A DNA stretch of 64,000 nt from Paeniglutamicibacter quisquiliarum (GTDB lineage: Bacteria; Actinomycetota; Actinomycetes; Actinomycetales; Micrococcaceae), in NCBI RefSeq assembly GCF_019084045.1, contig NZ_JAHRED010000013.1:1-64000 (forward strand), in the 5' to 3' direction. The first letter of the stretch is position 1. Each line of letters starts with the position of its first letter. Positions 8,582 through 17,310 of the stretch are shown one piece after another. Under the pieces are notes generated by a model. It saw nothing but the letters and a program-made list of their open reading frames with translations, was not told the origin of the DNA and searched no databases. The position numbers were made by a program, and so were the translations under genes.

Positions 8582-10084
8582 TCAGTCAGCTTCCGCGTTA
8601 CGTGCATGTCGCGGAAGGAACAACGCTGCGATGAGGGCAATACCTGCGATGACGGCGCCGACCGTGAATGCAGCCCGTGCACCATTCGCGATGGAGGCGG
8701 CGTCGGTGCCGCCGGCGATCGAGCTGAGAACCGCGATGAGCACTGCTAGGCCGGCTGCGCCGCCGAGCTGCTGAATGGTGTTCAGTGCGGCGCTGCCATG
8801 CGAAACGAGAGCGCTCGGAAGCGATCCCAGCGACATGGTGAAGACAGCGACCCAGGCGAATGCTTGGCCGGCGCAGATGAGCACGTAGGCGGCGAGGACC
8901 ACCCACATCGAGGTGTCCTCGGTGAAGGTGGTCATGAACCACCAGCCAGCACCGACGACAACGACTCCCGGGATCGCGAGCCCGCGGGCTCCGATGCGGT
9001 CGTAGTACCGGCCGACGAGAACAGACACGAGCCCGATCGTCACGCCGCCCGGCACCATGAGCAGCCCCGTCTCCAACGAGCCGAGTCCGAGCGACTCTTG
9101 CAGGATCAGAGGAAGCAGTGTGGGGAGGGTGAAGGCGCCCATCACCAGGAATGCGAAGACGATCACGGGCCGCGCGAACGAGGCGTGCGCAAAGATCCTC
9201 ATGTCGAGGACGGCTGCGTCGCGGCGCTGCAAACGGAGTTGACGCCACACGAAAGCTGCGATGCCCACCGCGCCCACCGGGACTGCAATCCAGAATGCAG
9301 GAGAGAGTCGACCGCTATCGGACTCGCCGGCGCTTGCCAGGCCGTAAACCAGGGCGCCGAATCCGATCGCGGAGAGCGCCAGCGACAGCGTGTCGAATCC
9401 AATTCGCCGCGGCCCGGTGAGGTTTGGCATCTTGATGGCCCCGATGATGAGGCCAAGTAGCGACAGCGGCAGGATGATGATGAACAGCCACCGCCAGGAC
9501 AGCTGCGACATCACGATCCCGGAGAAAGCGGGACCGACGGCGGGCGCGACAGCAGATACCGCAGTGACTAACGCCATCATCTGTCCTCGGCGAGACGGCG
9601 CAACCAAACCGATCGACGTCGTCATTAACAGCGGGACTAACACAGCTGTACCCAGTGCCTGCACGATTCGGCCGACGAGCAACAGTTCGAAGCCAGGTGC
9701 GACGGCCGCGATTAAGGTGCCGAGGGTGAATAATCCGACGCTGACAATGAAGATTGTCCGAAGCTGGAATCGCTGCATGATGTATCCGGTGGTCGGGATG
9801 ATCACCGCGAGGGTGAGTGCGTAGCCAGTGGTGAGCCACTGCCCGGTCGTAGCCGTGATGTTGAGGTCGTCCATGATCTGCGGCAGCGCCACCCCGAGCA
9901 CCATCTCGGACAGGAACGCCACGAATGCCGAGAAGACCAGGACGGTGATTGTCAGAACCTCTCCCGGAGACAATCGTTTCGTCGGTGCCGGGCTGGTCGC
10001 GACTAGGCCGGTAACCGCTCCTTGGGGATCGGCGACGACGCCGACGGCCCCTGTTGCAGGAGCGAGGTGAGTGTCACTACTCAT
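8582..10084 (-). CDS. MFS drug exporter, DHA2 (14-TM) family
   Basis: A 500-residue transporter with 14 hydrophobic helices, the size of the DHA2 proton/drug antiporters (LmrB, EmrB, QacA). Helix 1 carries VFSAFVAFLSEMVLGVALPQI and the following loop DDLNITATTGQWLTTGYALT, a classic motif D1 region. Motif C-like PAVGPAFSG falls near residue 170. The first 40 residues are cytosolic and polar. It is the first gene downstream of a MerR-type promoter at 10192-10223, which suggests induction by a compound sensed by the MerR protein at 10675. Confidence 0.88.
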   Translation of the reverse strand: MSSDTHLAPATGAVGVVADPQGAVTGLVATSPAPTKRLSPGEVLTITVLVFSAFVAFLSEMVLGVALPQIMDDLNITATTGQWLTTGYALTLAVIIPTTGYIMQRFQLRTIFIVSVGLFTLGTLIAAVAPGFELLLVGRIVQALGTAVLVPLLMTTSIGLVAPSRRGQMMALVTAVSAVAPAVGPAFSGIVMSQLSWRWLFIIILPLSLLGLIIGAIKMPNLTGPRRIGFDTLSLALSAIGFGALVYGLASAGESDSGRLSPAFWIAVPVGAVGIAAFVWRQLRLQRRDAAVLDMRIFAHASFARPVIVFAFLVMGAFTLPTLLPLILQESLGLGSLETGLLMVPGGVTIGLVSVLVGRYYDRIGARGLAIPGVVVVGAGWWFMTTFTEDTSMWVVLAAYVLICAGQAFAWVAVFTMSLGSLPSALVSHGSAALNTIQQLGGAAGLAVLIAVLSSIAGGTDAASIANGARAAFTVGAVIAGIALIAALFLPRHARNAEAD

Positions 10085-10191
10085 AAGCTGTTGACTCCAA
10101 GGTGCTCGTATGATTTATCGGCTCGGGGTCGGAATCCACAGGATCACCGCCCGGACAAAGCACCGCGCCATCGGAGAGCTTGTCGGAATTC

Positions 10192-10223
10192 AGTCTCCAC
10201 CTTCACACTAATGTGAATGTCAA
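10192..10223 (-). promoter_or_regulatory. MerR-type promoter of the DHA2 exporter
   Basis: On the minus strand TTGACA (10218-10223) and GAGACT (10192-10197) are 20 bp apart, the over-long spacing typical of MerR-activated promoters. The spacer holds a dyad, ACATTCAC-ATTA-GTGTGAAGGT. The same core TTCACATTAGTG occurs in the promoter at 11083-11114. Confidence 0.65.
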
Positions 10224-10674
10224 GTTGCTTCGTCGACCTCGCGTTCGGCGAGTTGAACCTTCTCCGTTTAGTCGGGCACGCCGAAGTGCGCAATCGCGGC
10301 TCCGTCCATGCGATGGAACGAATGGGACTGCTCGTGAAGGTCGCTTGGTCGCAAGCGAGCTGAAGCGGGGGTGGGCGTCCACAGTCCTATACGCGATCCT
10401 CGATAGCGGATGACCCCAACCCGGAACCGATTGTTACCGCAGGTCGACCTCCATATCGAAGGTGGCCGCCGTCCGATAGACGGTCGACTAACGCGCGGAG
10501 TTCATCGCGGATCGTCGGCCCGCCGCGTCGATTGCTGGGATGGGGTTTGGCCCGTCCGACGAAATTGCCCGCATCGGTGTGCCCTAACTGCAACACACAT
10601 CGCCCGGACCACGGCGACCCCGTCGTCTGCTTGTGCCCTGATGCGACGCCACCCTCCCGCTATCGGGCCTTTCG
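10224..10674. other. non-coding or unassigned gap
   Basis: These 451 bases separate the exporter promoter from the MerR stop. Several short frames are open on both strands but none shows a known motif or a ribosome site. I see no repeat or RNA gene. It could hold the 3' remnant of a lost gene. Confidence 0.35.
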
Positions 10675-11064
10675 TCAGCCGGCTTTGGTTCCCATCGGCT
10701 GGCTCGCTGCCCGCTCGAGTGCCCGGAGATACTCCGTGATCGCGTCGCGGTTCTGGGTGAGGAAGTCGATCTTCTCGCTCATCCGGTCGCGCTCGGCCTC
10801 GAGGAGGTCGAAGAGGCCGGGCTCGGCGTTCTCGGCGACAATCGAATCCGGGTGTCCGAGGCAGGGGAGGATGCAGGAGACGATGCGGGTCGGGATGCCC
10901 GAGTCGATCAGGCCGCGGATCTTGCGGACGCGGTCGACGAGGTAATCGTCGTAGACCCGATACCCGTTGTCGAGCCGACGGGGGGTGATCAGACCCTGTT
11001 CCTCGTAGTAGCGGAGCATCCGCGTTGCCACGCCCGTCTGCTTCGACAGTTCTCCAATACGCAT
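10675..11064 (-). CDS. MerR family transcriptional regulator
   Basis: A 129-residue DNA-binding activator. The N-terminal winged helix is canonical: MRIGELSKQTGVATRMLRYY, EEQGLITPRRLDNGYRVYDD. The dimerisation coiled coil runs from about residue 80 to 115 (LFDLLEAERDRMSEKIDFL). A single conserved Cys lies in SCILPCLGHPDS, but the metal-site Cys set of MerR/CueR is absent, so a small organic inducer is likely. The ribosome site GAGGAGG lies just before the ATG. It is transcribed divergently from the oxidoreductase at 11156, and the operator 11083-11114 lies between them. Confidence 0.9.
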   Translation of the reverse strand: MRIGELSKQTGVATRMLRYYEEQGLITPRRLDNGYRVYDDYLVDRVRKIRGLIDSGIPTRIVSCILPCLGHPDSIVAENAEPGLFDLLEAERDRMSEKIDFLTQNRDAITEYLRALERAASQPMGTKAG

Positions 11065-11082
11065 GCGTCCTCCTCGAACGAT

Positions 11083-11114
11083 TTGACCTTCACATTAGTG
11101 GCAAGGTGCACCAT
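11083..11114 (+). promoter_or_regulatory. MerR-type promoter of the 11156-14604 operon
   Basis: TTGACC (11083-11088) and CACCAT (11109-11114) are 20 bp apart around the dyad ACCTTCAC-ATTA-GTGGCAAGGT. The core matches the promoter at 10192-10223 over TTCACATTAGTG plus AAGGTG. It lies 18 bases before the MerR start codon on the opposite strand, so it may also mediate autoregulation. Confidence 0.7.
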
Positions 11115-11155
11115 TAGGAAATGCGTGTCGGAAAACAGGAAAAGTAGGGAGTCCC

Positions 11156-11914
11156 ATGAAGATAGGAATCATCGGTGCAGGTTCGATCGGCTCGACGATC
11201 GCGCGGCGTCTGAGCCGTCGCGGGCATGACGTCGTGATAGCGAACTCGCGCGGCCCCGAGACGATCGGCGAGGCCGCTCTGCGTACCGGAGCGCGGGCCG
11301 TGACTGCCGCAGAAGCCGTAAAGGGTGTCGACGTGCTCATCGTTTCGGTTCCAATGAACCGTAACGGGGACATCTCAACTCACGTCCGGTCCGCGCCGGA
11401 GGATGCGGTCGTCATTGATACTTCGAACTACTATCCGATGCGCGACGGAGCGGTGCGGGAGTTCCAGGAGGGTCTACCGGAAAGCGTCTGGCTGTCGGAG
11501 CTGTTCGGGCGCCCCATTGCGAAGGCGTGGAACGCGATTACTTCCCAGTCCTTTGATGCGAAGGCGGCGGAGCCGGGTGATCCTGATCGCGTGGCCATCC
11601 CGGTGGCAGCGGATCGTGATGCCGATCGCCGGATCGCCATGGACCTGGTGGAGCAGACCGGCTTCGATGCTTTCGACGCTGGTGCCCTTGCTGACTCGTG
11701 GCGCCAGCAGCCCGGTGCGCCCGTCTACTGCACCGATCGGACGCTCGACGAAATGCCGCGGTGGCTGGACGCTGCCGAGAAGGAACGAGTTCCACAGCGT
11801 CGCGATCTCGCGATGACCGTCATTGGTGAGTACGCAGGCGTGCCGCCATTCGGTGGCGGCCACAGCGTGACCGGTCCCTTCCTCGTGGCGATCAATCGCG
11901 CCTGCTACAGCTGA
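11156..11914 (+). CDS. NADPH-dependent F420 reductase-like oxidoreductase
   Basis: A 252-residue Rossmann protein. MKIGIIGAGSIGSTIARRLS is the GxGxxG dinucleotide fold, followed by VIANSRGPETIGE, the NADP phosphate-binding loop of the FNO/NpdG superfamily. Later blocks VIDTSNYYPMRDG and KAWNAITSQSF fit the same family (KAFN motif). True FNO enzymes are about 220 residues, so this is a longer relative, and real F420 use is not proven. GGGAG precedes the ATG. It is the first gene of the operon controlled by the promoter at 11083; the two luciferase-like proteins in the region could be partners in flavin or F420 supply. Confidence 0.75.
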   Translation: MKIGIIGAGSIGSTIARRLSRRGHDVVIANSRGPETIGEAALRTGARAVTAAEAVKGVDVLIVSVPMNRNGDISTHVRSAPEDAVVIDTSNYYPMRDGAVREFQEGLPESVWLSELFGRPIAKAWNAITSQSFDAKAAEPGDPDRVAIPVAADRDADRRIAMDLVEQTGFDAFDAGALADSWRQQPGAPVYCTDRTLDEMPRWLDAAEKERVPQRRDLAMTVIGEYAGVPPFGGGHSVTGPFLVAINRACYS

Positions 11915-11964
11915 CGCATTCCGTTAAAGCCATCCGCACCACTCAGAACCTAGAACGGACCTAC

Positions 11965-13188
11965 ATGACCATCCCAAATCCCTCCCTCGTGGAAGATGCC
12001 TCGCGCAGAGGATCCACGGCAGAGCGTGCGCTCCCACAGCATCCGACGTCCTGGATGGGAGTGATCTCGCTCAGCGTGGGCGTCTTCGCCCTCGTCACGG
12101 CGGAGTTCCTGCCGGCGAGTCTGCTGTCGCGGATAGCCGGTGACCTCGGAGTGACTGAAGGCGTGGCCGGGCAGTCCGTCAGCGTCACGGCCATCGTTGC
12201 TGCCGTCGCAGGACTGACCGTCCCCGTCCTGCTCTCCCGGGTCGATCGTCGACACCTGATGATCGTGCTCTCCGTGGTCGCTGTCCTGTCGAACGTGCTC
12301 GTCGCCCTGGCGCCGAGCTATCCCGTCCTCCTTCTGGCACGCGTGCTGCTCGGGATCACCATCGGCGGATTCTGGTCGCTCGCCATCTCCATGACCGCCA
12401 GACTCGTCCCGGCCTCGAAGCTCGGACTCGGGTTGACCATCGTCAACGTCGGTGTGTCCCTCGCCACGGTCGCAGCGGTCCCGTTGGGCACTCTTCTCGG
12501 CGAGCTCTGGGGATGGCGAGCGGTCTTCCTTCTTGCTGCCGCAGTCGGAGTCGTCGCCATCGTCATGCAGTTCGTCGCCCTTCCGTCCGTCCGTAGCGCC
12601 GGCTCGGACGGGTTCCGGCCGTTGTTCCAGACGCTCCGATCCCGCCTCATCTTGCTGTGCCTGACGGCGATGGCTCTCATGGGTGCAGGCCACTTCGCGG
12701 GCTTCACGTACATCCGACCGGCAGCGACGGAAATCGGAGGACTCAGCCCGGACCAGCTTGCCCTCATGCTGCTCGTATACGGGGTGGGGATCGTGGCCGG
12801 CAACCTCGTCGCAGGTCCGTTGGCCGATCGGCAGCTGCGCGTCGCGGCGTTCGTCTTCCCTCTGGTTCTCGGCGCCGCCATGATCTCGTTCGCGCTGCTG
12901 CAAGGCAGCGCTGTGCTGCTCTTCGTCGCCGTCGCCTTGTGGGGAGCCGGCTTCGGCGCGCTCCCCACCGTCATCTCCACCTGGCTGGCACGAGCCGAAC
13001 CCGAGAAACTGGAGAGCGTGGGTGGACTACAGACGGCGGCGTTCCAGGTGGCGATCGCTCTCGGCGCTTTAATAGGTGGCTTCCTCGTCGACGGAGCGGG
13101 CGTCCAGACGGCCCTGATCGTGGGCGGCGCCGCAGCGTTCGCCGGCAGCGTGGTCATCGTGCTGGTCAAGCCCCGTCCGCTGGCATGA
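11965..13188 (+). CDS. MFS transporter, DHA1 (12-TM) family
   Basis: A 407-residue protein with 12 hydrophobic helices of the AraJ/YdhP/sugar-efflux-like DHA1 group. Helix 1 SVGVFALVTAEFLPASLLS and the loop RIAGDLGVTEGVAGQSVS are characteristic (the F-x-x-x-T-x-E-F-x-P motif). Helix 4-5 holds LGITIGGFWSLAISM. It lies 50 bases downstream of the F420-reductase-like gene and is followed by the NtaA-like monooxygenase, so the operon combines export with oxidation. Confidence 0.85.
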   Translation: MTIPNPSLVEDASRRGSTAERALPQHPTSWMGVISLSVGVFALVTAEFLPASLLSRIAGDLGVTEGVAGQSVSVTAIVAAVAGLTVPVLLSRVDRRHLMIVLSVVAVLSNVLVALAPSYPVLLLARVLLGITIGGFWSLAISMTARLVPASKLGLGLTIVNVGVSLATVAAVPLGTLLGELWGWRAVFLLAAAVGVVAIVMQFVALPSVRSAGSDGFRPLFQTLRSRLILLCLTAMALMGAGHFAGFTYIRPAATEIGGLSPDQLALMLLVYGVGIVAGNLVAGPLADRQLRVAAFVFPLVLGAAMISFALLQGSAVLLFVAVALWGAGFGALPTVISTWLARAEPEKLESVGGLQTAAFQVAIALGALIGGFLVDGAGVQTALIVGGAAAFAGSVVIVLVKPRPLA

Positions 13189-13272
13189 CACCGCGTCAGA
13201 GGACGATATTCCGGGTGTGCGCCATCAGCGTGCGGCACCTGTACAACTCATCACGAACCGGAGCGCACTGAC

Positions 13273-14604
13273 ATGAGCACACGTAACGTCATCCTTGGGA
13301 TGACCCTGACCGACGGCTACGGCAACTTGCACGGTGCCTGGCGAGCACCGGGCGTGGACCCGGGCAACTACGCGAACATCGACGCGAGCATCCGGTATGC
13401 GCAGGCGGCGGAACGCGGCCTGTTCGCCTTCCTCTTCACTCCCGATTTCCCCGTCGTGCGCGGGGACCTCGAGCGCACGACGATCAGCAATGTCCTTGAC
13501 CCCATCGTCTCGCTCACTGCGATCGCCCGGGCGACCAAACGCATCGGATTCGTCGCGACCGGGTCGACCACGTTCCAGGAGCCGTTCAACCTTGCACGGC
13601 AGTTCAAGGCCCTCGATGTCATCAGCCACGGCCGTGCCGGATGGAACGCGGTGACGACGAGTGACCCCGCCGTCGCCGCTAACTACGGCCGACCTGTCGC
13701 CGAACGCGCCGAACGCTACACGCGGGCGCACGAGGCGATCCAGATCACCCAGGCGCTCTGGGGGAGTTGGGAGAAGGACGCTTGGGTCAAGGATCAGCCG
13801 GGAAACCGTTTCATCGACCAGTTGAAACTGCAGCCCATCAACCTGCAGGGCGAATATGTCGCATCTCGTGGACCTCTCGCTATCCCGCCTTCCGAGCAGG
13901 GGCAGCCGGTGCTGTTTACCTCGGGCGGCCCGAGTCCGCAGCTGCTGTCGATCGCGGGACGCTACGCCAGCGGGTTCATCGCCGAAGTGTGGACGATCGA
14001 GGAGGCCCGTGCCCAGCGCGAGCTTGTCCGCAACGCCGCCCGCGAAGCCGGCCGCGACCCGGACGAAGTCAAGTACTTCGCGGGGCTGATGACCACCGTC
14101 GCGCCGACCGTCCGCGAAGGCCTCGACCGGCGCCTCGCCCTGGCGGGCGACGTCCTCCAGGCGCGACTCGCACACCTCGGCGCCATGATCGGCCTGGACC
14201 TGCAGCCCGACCGGATTGACCGGCCGCTTTCCGAGCGGGAGCTCGCTGCAGCCCGACCGTCACCGGCAGATCCGCGTTCCGGGATCGCCCTCGAGGTGGC
14301 ACGCCAAGGCTGGTCTCCGCGCGACGTCCTCGCGCACGGTGTGATCGACTTCCACCCGACGGTCGTCGGGCCGGGTGCCCTGCACGCGGATCACATCCAG
14401 GAGTGGGTCGAGGCGGGAGCAGTCGACGGCTTTTGGATCTCGCCCGACGTCTACGAAGACGGCGTCGACGCGTTCGTGGATGAGGTCATCCCTCTCCTCC
14501 AGGAGCGCGGACTCTATCCGAACACCTACCCCGGCTCCACTTTGCGGGAGAACCTCGTTGTCCCCGCGCAGTACGGTCTCGACCCACGCATCACCAAAGC
14601 CTGA
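13273..14604 (+). CDS. NtaA/SnaA/DszA family FMN-dependent monooxygenase
   Basis: A 443-residue luciferase-like monooxygenase of the nitrilotriacetate/DszA/DmoA group, which needs FMNH2 from a separate reductase. Diagnostic blocks are GAWRAPGVDPGNYANIDASI at the N-terminus, FVATGSTTFQEPFNLARQF, SHGRAGWNAVTTSDPAVAAN, and VLFTSGGPSPQLLSIAGRYA. Family members cleave C-N or C-S bonds in chelators, sulfones and related compounds; the substrate here is unknown. GGAG lies upstream of the ATG. It is the third gene of the MerR-controlled operon. Confidence 0.88.
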   Translation: MSTRNVILGMTLTDGYGNLHGAWRAPGVDPGNYANIDASIRYAQAAERGLFAFLFTPDFPVVRGDLERTTISNVLDPIVSLTAIARATKRIGFVATGSTTFQEPFNLARQFKALDVISHGRAGWNAVTTSDPAVAANYGRPVAERAERYTRAHEAIQITQALWGSWEKDAWVKDQPGNRFIDQLKLQPINLQGEYVASRGPLAIPPSEQGQPVLFTSGGPSPQLLSIAGRYASGFIAEVWTIEEARAQRELVRNAAREAGRDPDEVKYFAGLMTTVAPTVREGLDRRLALAGDVLQARLAHLGAMIGLDLQPDRIDRPLSERELAAARPSPADPRSGIALEVARQGWSPRDVLAHGVIDFHPTVVGPGALHADHIQEWVEAGAVDGFWISPDVYEDGVDAFVDEVIPLLQERGLYPNTYPGSTLRENLVVPAQYGLDPRITKA

Positions 14605-14722
14605 GGACCCCGGACTCGAGGCGCGACTCCGCCCCGGCACCGCTCCCGAACCAAGACGGCCCGTCCAGGGGCCTCCCGCCACCGAGTGAGCTCCGAAGCG
14701 CCCGACGGTTCCCGACGCGCCG

Positions 14723-15355
14723 GCCAACCACTCCAGCTGGGTAATCGTTAAGAACGGACTGTTTGGCGTCTCGGCATCATTCGTTCCCCCTTCCGCGGCT
14801 TCCGCCGCCGACAACGACATACTGGTTCCCTATACCAAGGACAAGGACAAGGTCAAGGACGCCCCCAGGGTGGATGCGGACCGATACCTGAGCCCGGAAG
14901 AGGAAAACGAGCTCTACCGCTACTACGAGTTCGCAGGAACCATGGCATCCGTCCCCGGAACACCCAACCGACGATGCCATGACCCCCTCCGAGGAACAGG
15001 TTCGGGTGGGAACCGAGACGGTCGAAGCCGGACATGCGCGGCTGCGCAATTACGTGGTGACCGAAAACGTCACGACCACCGTTCCGGTCAGTCGCGATGA
15101 GGTCCGCGTCGAACGCGACCCATCACCGAGGCGAACCGCGGAGACGCCCTGGACGGGCATGCCCTCAGCGAAGACGATTACGAAGTCACCCTGCACGAGG
15201 AACGTCCCGTCGTGAAGAAGGAAGCCGTCCCGGTGGAGCGCGTCAGGCTGGAGAAGGAAACCGTAACGGAGCAACAGACCGTGAGCGAAAACGTGCGCAA
15301 GGAAAAGATCGAGACCGACGGTCACGATCTTCCGGACCACCGCGCCGGACGCTAA
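14723..15355 (+). pseudogene. PRC-barrel/DUF2382 (YsnF-like) gene with two frameshifts
   Basis: The sequence reads as a PRC-barrel end (ANHSSWVIVKNGLFGVSASF, then LSPEEENELYRYYEF) in one frame. After about 14945-14958 it shifts to TPSEEQVRVGTETVEAGHAR and VVTENVTTTVPVSRDEVRVE. Near 15120 a missing base returns it to the first frame: EVTLHEERPVVKKEAVPVER, ending EKIETDGHDLPDHRAGR. Together this is the two-domain stress protein of the YsnF type (PRC-barrel plus DUF2382). The start lies in poorly matching sequence upstream. Either it is a young pseudogene or there are two indel errors in the assembly, since the amino acid pattern is otherwise well kept. Confidence 0.8.
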
Positions 15356-15378
15356 GCCGACCCGCGCAGCCACGGGGT

Positions 15379-15391
15379 GGGCCTTTGGCCC
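15379..15391. terminator. short GC hairpin after the DUF2382 gene
   Basis: GGGCC-TTT-GGCCC forms a compact stem 23 bases after the stop at 15355. There is no T-run, as is common in high-GC actinobacteria. Confidence 0.3.
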
Positions 15392-15524
15392 GACCACACG
15401 CGTAACCGGCCAGCGCCACTCAACGGCATCGGCTGCCTACGTTTGGAAATACCGGATGTCGCCGTGCTCATGGGTCCACCCAGAAGCCGGGAGCGAGCCC
15501 AACATCCAGGCTCGGGCAGTGCTC

Positions 15525-15860
15525 CTAGGCCCCGCGCGGGCCGTACATGATCAGCCCGACCCCGGTCAGGGCAACCATGGCGCCGACGATGTCCCAGCGG
15601 TCCGGACGAAACCCGTCGAGGAAGACCGCCCACAACAGCGAACCGGCAATGAAGACGCCGCCGTATGCGGCCAGGATGCGGCCGAAGTTGGCATCTGGCT
15701 GGAGTGTGGCCACGATGCCGTATAGCCCCAAGGCCACGGCTCCGGCTCCGACCCACAGCCATCCGCGGTGTTCGCGGATGCCCTGCCAGACCAACCAGGC
15801 ACCACCGATTTCGAGCAGGGCGGCCACACCGAAGAGCAGGATTGATTTCATGACGGTCAT
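15525..15860 (-). CDS. YnfA/UPF0060 family small membrane protein
   Basis: A 111-residue protein with four transmembrane helices. The N-terminal helix [20 protein letters not shown], then [22 protein letters not shown] and [15 protein letters not shown], are the family signatures of YnfA. It is related to small multidrug resistance proteins; export has been proposed for some members. The ATG at 15860 has GGAAGGA eight bases upstream; ATG 15851 is the alternative. It is divergent from the AHSA1-type gene and shares no other context. Confidence 0.9.
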   Translation of the reverse strand: MTVMKSILLFGVAALLEIGGAWLVWQGIREHRGWLWVGAGAVALGLYGIVATLQPDANFGRILAAYGGVFIAGSLLWAVFLDGFRPDRWDIVGAMVALTGVGLIMYGPRGA

Positions 15861-15956
15861 GCCGACAATCCTTCCATCAACCGGCTCTGCGTGTTTGCCC
15901 CCACAGAAGTCGGGAATTATTCGGTTCGTGGCTCGAAGCGGGGTAATCTCGTGCGC

Positions 15957-16403
15957 ATGGATATGGGCGAACTGGTCATCGAACGCGAATTCTCGGCACC
16001 CCGCACCGCGGTGTGGGCGGCATTTACCGAACCGGAAATCCTCGCCGAATGGTTCGGCCCGGAGGGCTGGGGCGTGCACGTGGATACCGTGACAATCGAA
16101 CCGCGGGTCGGAGGCGTGCAGAAATTCGTAATGCACCTGCTCGAGGACCACACCAAGACCTCTCCGGTGAATGCGACGTTCACCGAGGTCCGGGAGCATG
16201 AACTGCTCGTCGGGGAGGACGGACCGCATGAAATGACCCTGAACCTGGTCATCGAAATGCGCGTGGAGTTTGCCGATTGCCCGGCGGGCACCGCGCTGCG
16301 GATCGTTCAGGGTCCGCTTCCTGCCGAGGTCCTGGAACCGGCGCGTGCCGGATGGGAGTCCTCGTTCACCAAGCTCGACCGCTTGTTCGCCGCGCACCTT
16401 TAA
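15957..16403 (+). CDS. SRPBCC/AHSA1-type protein
   Basis: About 148 residues of the AHSA1 (Activator of Hsp90 ATPase homologue-like) START fold. [20 protein letters not shown] followed by AEWFGPEGW is the classic beginning, and the C-terminal helix carries [12 protein letters not shown]. Bacterial members bind hydrophobic ligands or act in stress, with no fixed function. The start ATG 15957 is chosen from domain alignment; no ribosome site is obvious. It is a single gene convergent with the SDR gene. Confidence 0.8.
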   Translation: MDMGELVIEREFSAPRTAVWAAFTEPEILAEWFGPEGWGVHVDTVTIEPRVGGVQKFVMHLLEDHTKTSPVNATFTEVREHELLVGEDGPHEMTLNLVIEMRVEFADCPAGTALRIVQGPLPAEVLEPARAGWESSFTKLDRLFAAHL

Positions 16404-16410
16404 CCGGTCG

Positions 16411-16432
16411 GTCCTGTTGCCCGCAATAGGAC
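16411..16432. terminator. putative bidirectional terminator
   Basis: The arms GTCCTGTTGC and GCAATAGGAC pair with one G-T mismatch between the convergent AHSA1-type and SDR genes. No T-run follows on either side. Confidence 0.35.
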
Positions 16433-16480
16433 AGTGGGCAGGAACGCTCCCGCAACCAATAATTCACCGGTCGCGTCGGG

Positions 16481-17248
16481 TCACCAGATGACAAAGCCGC
16501 CGTCAACAAGCAAATCCGTTCCGGTGACGAAGGAAGCGGCGTCGCTCAGCAGGAATGCCACTGGACCCGCGATATCCTCCGGCTCGGCGTTGCGGCCCAA
16601 AGGGGTGTCATTGGCATAGCCCGCCATCGCACTGGCCTGCTCGGGGCGTTTGGTCATTGGTGTGTTGGTGTAGCCAGGGCTAACGCTATTGACACGAATG
16701 CCCCGCGATGCCCACTCCCATGCAAGACTCTTGCCTAGTTGAACCACGCCCGCCTTGGCCGCGTTGTAGTGTGCCTGGACCAACCCTCGGTTGGCAATCG
16801 TTGCCGACATCGACGCGATGTTGACAATGGCGCCGCCACCGTTGCGCAACATCGCGTTTCCTTCGGCTTGGCATGACAAGAAAACACCCGTCAGATCCAC
16901 ATCCAGGACCTTCTTCCATTGCTCGACTGCCATGGATTCAGCGGGCGCGGCGTTGGCGATGCCCGCTGCATTTACGGCCAGCGAGAGCGGGCCGAACTTC
17001 CCTTCAACGAAAGCCACGGCGGCCACCATGTCGTCGGCGCGAGTAACATCTGCCGAGATGGATGTTGCGCTCCCTCCGGTACTCCGGATTTCGTTCACGA
17101 CGCCGTCCAAGTCGCTACCTTCCAAGTCGATGCATCCGACCGAGGCGCCGAGCCCGGCCAACGCCAGAGCGATGGCCCTGCCTATGCCGCTACTGGCCCC
17201 GGTGACTACAGCGGTCTTCTTTTCGAGTGAAAATGACGGAATGGCCAT
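16481..17248 (-). CDS. SDR family oxidoreductase of the polyol/sugar operon
   Basis: A 255-residue classical short-chain dehydrogenase. TGASSGIG (about residues 16-23) binds the nucleotide, followed by VNAAGIAN and the catalytic YNAAK with upstream Ser in NIASMSATIA. The C-terminal motif VTGTDLLVDGGFVIW is typical. Asp in GCIDLEGSD after strand 2 suggests NAD(H) preference. ATG 17248 has TTTAGGAGA six bases upstream. It is the last gene of the operon that begins with the substrate-binding protein at 22907, so it probably oxidises or reduces the imported sugar/polyol or an intermediate. Confidence 0.88.
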   Translation of the reverse strand: MAIPSFSLEKKTAVVTGASSGIGRAIALALAGLGASVGCIDLEGSDLDGVVNEIRSTGGSATSISADVTRADDMVAAVAFVEGKFGPLSLAVNAAGIANAAPAESMAVEQWKKVLDVDLTGVFLSCQAEGNAMLRNGGGAIVNIASMSATIANRGLVQAHYNAAKAGVVQLGKSLAWEWASRGIRVNSVSPGYTNTPMTKRPEQASAMAGYANDTPLGRNAEPEDIAGPVAFLLSDAASFVTGTDLLVDGGFVIW

Positions 17249-17310
17249 GAGGTGTCTCCTAAAATATTCGGTTTGGCGCCCTGGCATAGTTTCCGGGCCG
17301 CCGGCGGCAA

